Shown here: one piece after another, positions 16,780 to 23,134 of the stretch
How positions within the stretch are numbered: position 1 is the first letter of the stretch
Layout of the letters: each line of letters begins with the position of its first letter
DNA from: Rhizobium altiplani
GTDB lineage: Bacteria > Pseudomonadota > Alphaproteobacteria > Rhizobiales > Rhizobiaceae
Assembly (NCBI RefSeq): GCF_001542405.1
Contig: NZ_LNCD01000120.1
Span: forward strand, 82,485-146,484
Direction of reading: 5' to 3'
Length of the DNA stretch: 64,000 nucleotides
Notes under the pieces: generated by a model
The model's database searches: none
What the model was told of the DNA's origin: nothing
What the model saw: the letters and a program-made list of their open reading frames with translations, nothing else
Translations under genes and position numbers: made by a program

Positions 16780-17967
16780 CTATTGCCCCGGCAGGATTCG
16801 GATAGCGTAGAGGTTGATGCCGCGCGCCTTGCCGTCGACATCGCTGTTGATGATCAGACTTCCGGCGGCGTTCGGCGCCAGCGAGCGATCGAAGCGGACC
16901 TGGAGAAGCACATCCGACTTCTGCCGGGTGACCGAGAAACGGTGACGGGCGCAGTCGCCGAGCGACTGGAAATCGCATTCCACCGTAACCTGAGTTGGTT
17001 CGTCGGACGTCGATTGCAGCGTGATTGCAATCGTCGAGGACTTGCCGGCCAACTGCTGAAGGACATCGGCGGGAACGCTGATGCTGATATTGCCGTCGCT
17101 GTCGTTACTCTGCGAGATCAGGCGGACCGCGGTGCCCTCGTTTTCCGCAACATTCTGAATTTCCGCCCGTGCACCGGTCTTGATCTTGTCCGCATTGGAC
17201 GGCTTGAAAACCTCAATCCAGTCGGCGGAGAAGGAGTTCTGCGGGTCGATCGCAACCGGCGTCGCATTGCCGCCTGCGGCACCGCTGTCGCCACTGTTGT
17301 CCGCGCCGTCGAAGTCTTCCGGCTGAGTGCTCGCCGGCGGATTGGCAACGCTTGTATCTCGTTCCGCAGCGGTCTTAAGGACGCCCGAGGTGTATACCCA
17401 CCACGCACCCATGCCGATGAAGGCCAGGAGCACGCAGGCGACAAGCAGTCGGGAGAAAAACTTGCGCGGCTTGCGTCGAACCGCGGCGCGCTCCGGCCGG
17501 AAATCCATCTGCGTGGGCTTTCTCTCCGCCGCTGGCGATTCAGCGACCGGCTCGGCGCCAAGATGATTGCCGCTCCCGGCATGGACGCCGGCGAGGCTGG
17601 ATTCATCGTCGAAGCGTGGGTCGGTAACCGAATGCTCACGGGTCTCGCCGCCAATCGAAACGTTCGCGATTTCTTCCTCTGCCACATGATCAGCCGGCCT
17701 TGGTACTTCCACCACGGGGGGAACAGCAACTTGCGGCGGCCCCTGGCGCGGATGAAGGCGTTCGCGCTCCTCCGCTTCGATCATATGGATCGTCGTTTCG
17801 AGCCTGTGGCGATGATAGGCGACCGCTTCCGTCTCGGTGATGTCCTGCTTGCGGAGACCGGCTTCAAGAGCCTGACGCGCGGACTGATAAATCTTTGCAC
17901 GGACTTCGGGATTGTCGCGATCGGCATTGCTGAGCGCCGTTTTGATAGCCGTTTCTAATCCGCTCAC
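16780..17967 (-). CDS. single-pass membrane protein of unknown function
   Basis: A 395-residue protein with three parts. Residues 1-75 are a charged, probably helical cytoplasmic region (SGLETAIKTALSNADRDN, then HRLETTIHMIEAEERERL). Residues 80-165 are low-complexity and acidic. A membrane helix (LLVACVLLAFIGMGAWWVY) near 175-195 is followed by a Ser/Gly/Asp linker and a C-terminal beta-rich domain of about 150 residues, which would be periplasmic. The GTG at 17967 with AGGA before it is my start, since it opens the conserved-looking helical part. Its stop nearly touches that of convergent ppk2. I do not recognise the family. Confidence 0.75.
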   Translation of the reverse strand: MSGLETAIKTALSNADRDNPEVRAKIYQSARQALEAGLRKQDITETEAVAYHRHRLETTIHMIEAEERERLHPRQGPPQVAVPPVVEVPRPADHVAEEEIANVSIGGETREHSVTDPRFDDESSLAGVHAGSGNHLGAEPVAESPAAERKPTQMDFRPERAAVRRKPRKFFSRLLVACVLLAFIGMGAWWVYTSGVLKTAAERDTSVANPPASTQPEDFDGADNSGDSGAAGGNATPVAIDPQNSFSADWIEVFKPSNADKIKTGARAEIQNVAENEGTAVRLISQSNDSDGNISISVPADVLQQLAGKSSTIAITLQSTSDEPTQVTVECDFQSLGDCARHRFSVTRQKSDVLLQVRFDRSLAPNAAGSLIINSDVDGKARGINLYAIRILPGQ

Positions 17968-18183
17968 GTCCGGTCCTTTACTCTGAGACTGGGCTTTGTA
18001 CTTAACAATTCGTAAATGCGGTAGCCGCTGCCGCCGCAAATCACAAGCCTCACCCGGTGTCCGGGTTCGCATCGGCAGGGGATAACGCAGGAGACCCTGA
18101 CCGTCCTATGTCCTTGCAACAATAGCCGATATTTGAGGAATCGATAGAGCGCACTTTTCCTCTGTCAAAGTCTCTGCTATCAC

Positions 18184-18207
18184 ATTGACGTTTTCGTAAA
18201 CGTCAAT
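18184..18207. promoter_or_regulatory. perfect 10-bp palindrome before the nitronate monooxygenase gene
   Basis: ATTGACGTTT and AAACGTCAAT are exact inverted repeats around TCGT, ending 14 bases before the start codon. This is a good operator for a dimeric regulator, and could also fold in RNA close to the start, where no clear Shine-Dalgarno is seen. Regulator not identified. Confidence 0.6.
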
Positions 18208-18221
18208 TCCTACGGTGTCCC

Positions 18222-19181
18222 ATGGCCCTGCCTCCGATCCTGACCCAGAATCTCAGATTGCCGGTCGTCGCCTCCCCGCTCTTCATCATTTCGCACCCGG
18301 CACTAACGCTGGCGCAGTGCAAGGCTGGGATCGTTGGCGCCTTCCCGGCCCTGAATGCGCGGCCGGAAAGCCAGCTCGACGAATGGCTCGCCATTATCAC
18401 CGAGGATCTCGCCGCGCACAACGCCGCGAACCCCGAACGGCCAGCGGCTCCGTTTGCCGTCAACCAGATCGTCCATATGTCGAACAAGCGGCTGGAGCAC
18501 GATCTGAGGCTCTGCGTCAAATATAAGGTGCCGGTTGTCATCTCGTCGCTCGGCGCCGTGCCGGAAGTGAACGCCGCGGTGCACTCCTACGGCGGCATCG
18601 TGCTTCACGACGTCATCAACAATCGCCATGCGAACTCAGCCATCCGCAAGGGCGCGGACGGGCTGATTGCCGTCGCTGCCGGTGCCGGCGGCCATGCCGG
18701 CACGCTTTCGCCGTTCGCGCTTGTCCAGGAAATCCGCGAATGGTTCGACGGGCCGCTGCTGCTTGCCGGCGCGATAGCCAATGGCGGTGCCATCCTCGCG
18801 GCGCAGGCGATGGGCGCCGACATGGCCTATATCGGCACGCCCTTCATTGCGACCGATGAGGCCCGCGCCTCAGACGCCTACAAGCAGGCGATTGTCGACG
18901 GCATTGCGAACGACATCGTCTATTCCAACTACTTCACCGGCGTGCATGGCAATTATCTCAAGCCGTCGGTGAAGGCCGTCGGCCTCGACCCCGACAATCT
19001 GCCGGTCGCCGATCCCTCGAAAATGGATTTCGAACAGGCCGTCGGCGGTGCCAAGGCATGGAAGGACATTTGGGGCAGCGGACAAGGCATCGGCGTCATC
19101 AAGGCGATCGAACCAGTCGGCAAGCTCGTCGACCGGCTGGAAGCCGAATATGCGGCTGCCCGGAGGCGGCTGTCAGTCTAG
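18222..19181 (+). CDS. nitronate monooxygenase family flavoprotein
   Basis: A 319-residue TIM-barrel FMN enzyme of the 2-nitropropane dioxygenase/nitronate monooxygenase family, which oxidises toxic alkyl nitronates such as propionate-3-nitronate. Seen: N-terminal PVVASPLFIISHP, the flavin loop GAGGHAGTLSPFALVQEI and LLAGAIANGGAILAAQAMGADMAYIGTPF near the phosphate-binding end. Length is typical. It is a single gene between the membrane protein and tRNA-Thr; the palindrome just upstream suggests specific regulation. Enoyl reductase-like relatives share the fold, so the substrate is inferred. Confidence 0.85.
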   Translation: MALPPILTQNLRLPVVASPLFIISHPALTLAQCKAGIVGAFPALNARPESQLDEWLAIITEDLAAHNAANPERPAAPFAVNQIVHMSNKRLEHDLRLCVKYKVPVVISSLGAVPEVNAAVHSYGGIVLHDVINNRHANSAIRKGADGLIAVAAGAGGHAGTLSPFALVQEIREWFDGPLLLAGAIANGGAILAAQAMGADMAYIGTPFIATDEARASDAYKQAIVDGIANDIVYSNYFTGVHGNYLKPSVKAVGLDPDNLPVADPSKMDFEQAVGGAKAWKDIWGSGQGIGVIKAIEPVGKLVDRLEAEYAAARRRLSV

Positions 19182-19309
19182 AGATCGGCGGCGGATTTCC
19201 ACAGCACCGTTCTTTTTTGCCGAAGAGCCGACAGGGCGCTTGAAATCTTCAAACAATGCCTGTATCAGCCCATGCAAATCGCGGGCCGCATGGTTCGGCC
19301 GCAGGGATT

Positions 19310-19385
19310 GCCGCTTTAGCTCAGTCGGTAGAGCACATCATTCGTAATGATGGGGTCACGTGTTCGAGTCACGTAAGCGGCACCA
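19310..19385 (+). tRNA. tRNA-Thr (anticodon CGT)
   Basis: Begins GCCGCTTTAGCTCAGTCGG; acceptor GCCGCTT pairs with AAGCGGC, followed by ACCA (CCA encoded). The anticodon loop TTCGTAA gives CGT, reading ACG threonine codons. The T-arm contains GTTCGAGTC. Its 3' end is duplicated at 21974-21995, marking it as the insertion point of an element. Confidence 0.95.
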
Positions 19386-19387
19386 TT
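19363..19387 (+). repeat. attL-like repeat (tRNA-Thr 3' end)
   Basis: TTCGAG-TCA-CGTAAGCGGCACCATT; covers the T-loop-to-CCA end of tRNA-Thr and two bases beyond. Partner copy at 21974-21995. Confidence 0.75.
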
Positions 19388-19480
19388 CTTTCCTCGATAA
19401 ATCAAATAGTTATCAAGGGTCGCGCTCCACCAAGCCCGTTGCAATTCATCGCTGTCACACCACGGTCACAGCATGAGGTT

Positions 19481-19705
19481 TTGCAATGGGCGACCATCCG
19501 TAGGCGCAATGGAAAGTATCAGGTGCAGGTCCGCGTTCAGGGCTGCGCCCCACTCTACAAGACATACAGGCGCCTCGAAGACGCAAAGACTTGGGCACAG
19601 CTCACGGAGGTTGAGGCCGAGCAAATCGGCTTGCCCGCAGATCCCCGCACCGCCGGAACCCGATCCCGTCGACCTTATGAGGCCCCTTTCCGGTCGGACT
19701 CATGA
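19481..19705 (+). pseudogene. tyrosine integrase remnant (N-terminal arm-binding domain only)
   Basis: The frame reads WATIRRRNGKYQVQVR, then KTYRRLEDAKTWAQLTEVEAEQIGL and PADPRTAGT before diverging and stopping. This resembles the AP2-like arm-type DNA-binding domain that opens many alphaproteobacterial phage/island integrases. The core-binding and catalytic (R...H-x-x-R...Y) parts are absent. A TTG at 19481 is the only plausible start; the canonical ATG position is one base out of frame. Integrase genes commonly sit right next to the tRNA they use, as here. Confidence 0.6.
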
Positions 19706-20092
19706 AGATGTGGCCCATCGCCAGAAAGGTCGGCTTGCCGAGGAACGACACGCCCGACGTCTTGACGAGATTGATCCAGATCCAGAACCAACAATGGTCT
19801 AGCTGGCCTCAAATGGGCGGCATAGCTGGGCCGAACCCGCAGGATCGGGAGAGAAGCTCAGGCGTTGCCTCCGAAGAGCTAAGCTTCTCTCCCTCTGGCA
19901 TTCGAGATTTCGTCCTGTACAGGATGCTCGGTCCCCGCTGCGCCCTGTTTAAGCCGCACCGTTCGGTTTGCCATGCGGGAACATTAGCGATCCCGGAAAT
20001 AATTGAAACAAGTTTCTGAGGTGCGTGAAGGACGACTCCTACGGCAGAGACGGCGGAGGTTGACGCACTGCCAGATCGAGGAGGCTGAAGAT
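19706..20092. other. non-coding stretch inside the element
   Basis: No frame in this interval shows convincing coding character. One short plus-strand frame from 19702 has no ribosome site or recognisable motif. I see no tRNA, terminator or repeat here. Confidence 0.4.
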
Positions 20093-20164
20093 ATGGTTGA
20101 CCTGCCGAACTGGCAGTACATCATAGGCCATGTTGTCGGTGCTTTACGAGGATGTGAGCAATGA
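20093..20164 (+). CDS. candidate 23-residue ORF coupled to the next gene
   Basis: ATG at 20093 with GGAGG upstream opens a 23-codon frame (MVDLPNWQYIIGHVVGALRG...) whose TGA overlaps the next ATG in an ATGA junction. The frame is open upstream to a GTG at 20021, so the real product could be about 47 residues. Translation coupling and the ribosome site are the only support. Confidence 0.35.
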   Translation: MVDLPNWQYIIGHVVGALRGCEQ

Positions 20165-20376
20165 CCCCTGCCCGTTTCACGGAATGCCTTCTTCATATCC
20201 GGTGGACGCCGATCAATCTGGCATCGGCCCTGCAATGCGACCTTTCATGGGTGGAAGCGCTGGAGGCCGGGAACGCTGAAGTTCCAGCTGGCTTGGCCTC
20301 GTGGCTCGAAACGCTTGCTCAAGCTCACGAGGCGCTTCCTCCGCCGACCACATATCGCGGCAAACACTCGGAATGA
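20161..20376 (+). CDS. small Cro/XRE-like helix-turn-helix protein
   Basis: A 71-residue protein: MTPARFTECLLHIRWTPINL, ASALQCDLSWVEALEAG, then PAGLASWLETLAQAHEALPPP. The order helix, turn, recognition helix and a terminal WLETLA helix resembles small phage-type regulators common in alphaproteobacteria. The recognition helix is less basic than usual. It is the best-preserved gene in the tRNA-Thr element and may be its old regulator. Confidence 0.6.
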   Translation: MTPARFTECLLHIRWTPINLASALQCDLSWVEALEAGNAEVPAGLASWLETLAQAHEALPPPTTYRGKHSE

Positions 20377-20855
20377 CCCGCTACCCTGCAAAGCATTAAG
20401 TTCGCGGACGACGTCGGCGGACCGAAGATCAACTGGCAACCGTCCCGCGGCGGGCGTATGATAATCGTGTTACCCGTGGGAGCGTACACCGGCGGGTGGC
20501 TCCGCGGTGGCCCTGAGGTTTATGGCAGCCCACCAGCACGCCCCCAGGGTCTTCGCTGAGTGTCGAACCAGCAGTGGGGGCCTTTTCTTTAATATTAGTC
20601 ATTCCGTAAATACTAAATTAACCCTGAACTCTTAGCTTCCGGCACGTTGCTTTTGGAGCCAGGACCCCAGCCCCTCCAGAGCAATGGGGTGTGCGGTTGG
20701 GGCTCAAGGCGAATTTGCTTCGACCGCGCGCCCTCAATGCTCTTGTCCGAGCTGTCATCGAAATCGACCTTGATGCCGTGACCCGTTTCCAGGGAGATAG
20801 AACCCCGGATCTCTGCACTACGCCCCGTACCGCGTCGATATTCAGGTAAAGTGCC
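20377..20855. other. non-coding or decayed stretch inside the element
   Basis: No full gene. A plus-strand frame from about 20398 to 20560 (SIKFADDVGGPKINWQPSRGG...) looks protein-like but has no ATG, GTG or TTG start and is short, so it may be a gene remnant. An intrinsic-terminator-like structure sits at 20540-20590. The region 20590-20640 is AT-rich. Confidence 0.35.
20540..20590 (+). terminator. terminator-like hairpin in the element
   Basis: GCCCCCA (20540-20546) pairs with TGGGGGC (20575-20581) and is followed by CTTTTCTTT. The 28-base loop is long, so this is a tentative terminator. Confidence 0.4.
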
Positions 20856-21032
20856 ATGGCTGCGGGACACAGCGACCATTCGACAGAAACGGATCGATTG
20901 AGGCAGGCGTATATTGCCGAGATCCAACCTCGGTTGAAGTGCTCCGTGTGTGGAGCGAATGGCGGGGGAAATGCTGTTCGGGCAATACGCAGTGAGGAGG
21001 AGCCGCGAATCGCTTCGAGATCCCCAGCATGA
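20856..21032 (+). CDS. candidate 58-residue CxxC protein
   Basis: A 58-codon frame starting MAAGHSDHSTETDRLRQAYI with a CSVC motif (residues 29-32) followed by GANGGGNAVR, suggestive of half a zinc ribbon or a redox pair. The ribosome site is weak. Its TGA overlaps the ATG of the following 29-codon frame (ATGA). Unrecognised; the coupling is the main support. Confidence 0.35.
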   Translation: MAAGHSDHSTETDRLRQAYIAEIQPRLKCSVCGANGGGNAVRAIRSEEEPRIASRSPA

Positions 21033-21118
21033 TATTCGCCTTCCTCCTCGTCGTCGGCGCTTTAGCCTTGATCTGGATAGCCTTCTGGATGCTGGGAGCG
21101 TGGGTGTTTGGAGGATGA
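21029..21118 (+). CDS. candidate 29-residue single-helix membrane peptide
   Basis: A 29-codon frame starting MIFAFLLVVGALALIWIAFW that is hydrophobic throughout and ends WVFGG, i.e. one complete membrane helix. Coupled by ATGA to the 58-residue CxxC frame. A small membrane protein of a mobile element (for example a toxin-like or holin-like peptide) is possible but unproven. Confidence 0.4.
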   Translation: MIFAFLLVVGALALIWIAFWMLGAWVFGG

Positions 21119-21378
21119 GATGTCAACTCCTTTGAGAGATCCGACGGCGTGCATTTTTCTGCTGACTAATATTAGTGGTTGCTGTAACGTCGCTGGCGCC
21201 TCCCATGGAGCGGCCAGGAGGTTTCCGTGGCTGGCTGGATGGCCCCCTCCCATGTCGCTCGGTCTGACATCATCAGTTCATACACGGCTGGCACCATGGG
21301 TGGTCCGTTTATAGCGGCCTGACTGCGTGTATGTGGTGGTCGCCGTTGCTGACAACCGCCATCCGAGGGAGAATGCCA

Positions 21379-21636
21379 ATGAACCGCACTCTCATGGCTG
21401 CAACGACAGCCGCATTCTTTTGTCTTTCGACCTTCGCGCCAGGTACGGCCGCCCCTGTTTCATCGGCTGCTTCAAAGCAACCCGACCCGAAGGCCGTGAG
21501 CAACCAAAACGCCGCGCCCACCACGCAGCCGACCAATCGCTTTCTTACTCCCCGAATGATGGACCGCAAGCGCCCGATGAACCCGGTCTGTGACCATGGG
21601 TTTAAACCCGGCGCCCCTTCAAACTGTCATTACTGA
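21379..21636 (+). CDS. small exported protein, unknown
   Basis: An 85-residue protein with signal peptide MNRTLMAATTAAFFCLSTFA ending near GTAAP, then a Ser/Pro/Gln/Thr-rich low-complexity mature part and a C-terminal PVCDHGFKPG...NCHY with two cysteines. GAGGGAG lies 8 bases before the ATG, which decides the start over an in-frame ATG at 21331. Inside the tRNA-Thr element. The two-cysteine tail could hold a metal or disulfide; function unknown. Confidence 0.55.
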   Translation: MNRTLMAATTAAFFCLSTFAPGTAAPVSSAASKQPDPKAVSNQNAAPTTQPTNRFLTPRMMDRKRPMNPVCDHGFKPGAPSNCHY

Positions 21637-21713
21637 CGTCGCTGGCGATCAAAGCCCAGCGAGGTTCTAACACCTGCCGTATTCTGCCGACGGTGAACCG
21701 GAGGGATGGTCAC

Positions 21714-22046
21714 ATGTCCAATCACTCACGCGACAAATACCCGAGACAGCAGCAGGTGGATCAGCGGCAGCGGGTGCAGGACCAAAAGCAGCGCCAGCAA
21801 CAGCAGATCGAGGAGAAGTCACTCTCCACGAACTCTCTCAACGATAAGCTCGCGGTAGCCGGCAATTCCACACCCACTCAAGGTAACGCAGGAAACAGGG
21901 CCAACAAGAGCACCGCGCAGCCCGTGGCCGATCCTTCCGACCAATGGACATGGGCCACCGCTCTGAGCATCGCTTCGAGCGTAAGCGGCACCATTTCTCT
22001 CAGACAAATCAATTGTATGCCGGCCTGGAATAGGGGACTGCGGTAG
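21714..22046 (+). CDS. glutamine-rich small protein crossing the right att repeat
   Basis: A 110-residue frame, MSNHSRDKYPRQQQVDQ then a run of Q/R/K (QKQRQQQQIEEK), a polar middle and an ending in SIASSVSGTISLRQ. The codons for SVSGTISL are the right att repeat itself, and the last 17-20 residues lie outside the element, so the present C-terminus is a fusion made by integration or decay. GGAGGGATGG precedes the ATG. The Q-rich start could form a coiled coil. Unknown function. Confidence 0.45.
   Translation: MSNHSRDKYPRQQQVDQRQRVQDQKQRQQQQIEEKSLSTNSLNDKLAVAGNSTPTQGNAGNRANKSTAQPVADPSDQWTWATALSIASSVSGTISLRQINCMPAWNRGLR
21974..21995 (+). repeat. attR-like repeat
   Basis: TTCGAG-CGTAAGCGGCACCATT; same as the tRNA-Thr 3' end at 19363-19387 except for three missing bases (TCA). 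Marks the right edge of the element. Confidence 0.75.
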
Positions 22047-22195
22047 TGATCCGAAAAAATGTCGTTGGGTCGCCAAGCCCCACACAGCACCATGTTTTCG
22101 TTCAGCGACAACGTGTGGCGACGCTCCCCGATTGACATTGGTTGCAAGCGCGAGCCTTCTTCTCCTGTGACGATCGTTCTTCCGGAGAAGCGTCA

Positions 22196-23134
22196 ATGGC
22201 TCGGAAAGAAATCGTAGACGCCGTGAAGAAATACACGGATCCGTTTCGTGTCACCAACGGCAAGGATTTTCGCCTGCGGGACTTCGATCCCGGCGATACG
22301 CTGGGGCTCAAGATGGGCAAGCAGGAAGCGGCGCAACTTCTCGATCGCGGTTCGGAATGGCTCGCGATGGAACAGGATATTCTCTATGCGCAGGATTCCT
22401 GGTCCCTGCTGCTTGTGTTCCAGGCGATGGACGCGGCAGGAAAGGACGGTACGATTAAGCACGTCATGTCGCGGGTCAATCCGCAGGGATGCGATGTCAT
22501 CTCGTTCAAGCAACCCTCGGACAAGGAGATCTCCCACGATTTCCTATGGCGCCATGCCAAGGCCGTTCCGGAGCGCGGGCGAATTGGCATCTTCAACCGC
22601 TCTTATTACGAGGAGGTGCTTGTGGTGCGCGTGCACCAGGAACTGCTCGAAGCGCAAAAGATCCCGCCAAACCTTGTCGGCAAAAATCTGTGGGAAGAGC
22701 GGCTCGCCGACATCGCGCGCTTTGAAGACTATCTGACGCGCCAAGGCGTGGTCATCCTCAAGTTCTATCTGAACGTCTCGTACGAGGAACAGAAAAAACG
22801 GTTCATGCGCCGCCTCGACAAGCCCGAAAAGCACTGGAAGTTCTCCGCGTCCGATGTTCGCGAGCGACGATACTGGGATGACTACATGCAGGCCTATGAC
22901 GACGCGATCCGCGCCACGGCCTCCGAGGGGGCGCCGTGGTTCGTCGTGCCCGCCGACACCAAATGGTTCACGCGCCTCGTCGTCGCGGCAGCGATTGTGG
23001 AGGCGGTGGAGAAGCTCGACCTCGAATATCCCAAAGTCACGTCGAAGCAGATGAAGGATCTAGCGGCGGCGCGCCAAGAGCTCGAAGCGGAAGGCTCGAC
23101 GGGGGCTAAAAAGCACCGGGAGGAACAAAAATGA
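22196..23134 (+). CDS. polyphosphate kinase 2 family protein (class III-like)
   Basis: A 312-residue PPK2. Walker A FQAMDAAGKDG is at 75-85, followed by GTIKHVMSRVNPQG, and the second motif is FNRSYYEEVLVVRVH. The sequence around Walker A resembles class III PPK2 enzymes, which phosphorylate both AMP and ADP from polyphosphate, more than the class I protein at 15897. The ATG at 22196 follows GGAGAAG. Its stop overlaps the start of the P-type ATPase gene (ATGA), so the two are translated together. A second, divergent PPK2 paralogue lies 6 kb upstream. Confidence 0.88.
   Translation: MARKEIVDAVKKYTDPFRVTNGKDFRLRDFDPGDTLGLKMGKQEAAQLLDRGSEWLAMEQDILYAQDSWSLLLVFQAMDAAGKDGTIKHVMSRVNPQGCDVISFKQPSDKEISHDFLWRHAKAVPERGRIGIFNRSYYEEVLVVRVHQELLEAQKIPPNLVGKNLWEERLADIARFEDYLTRQGVVILKFYLNVSYEEQKKRFMRRLDKPEKHWKFSASDVRERRYWDDYMQAYDDAIRATASEGAPWFVVPADTKWFTRLVVAAAIVEAVEKLDLEYPKVTSKQMKDLAAARQELEAEGSTGAKKHREEQK

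Larger units (their letters stand above)
19372..21995. mobile_element. degraded element integrated at the tRNA-Thr 3' end
   Basis: A 2.6-kb segment from the 3' end of tRNA-Thr(CGT) to a second copy of that end. The 16 bases CGTAAGCGGCACCATT are identical at 19372-19387 and 21980-21995, and TTCGAG precedes both. Directly inside the tRNA side is a fragment resembling the N-terminus of a phage-type tyrosine integrase. The rest holds very small ORFs, a Cro-like protein and long non-coding stretches, in contrast with the dense core genes on both sides. This is the layout of an integrative element that has decayed and lost its catalytic integrase. Confidence 0.75.

Noticed and set aside
21108..21314. 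68-codon frame MEDEMSTPLRDP... in the element
   Set aside because: Weak start overlapping another frame, many Trp/Pro and Cys in an unnatural pattern, no motif.
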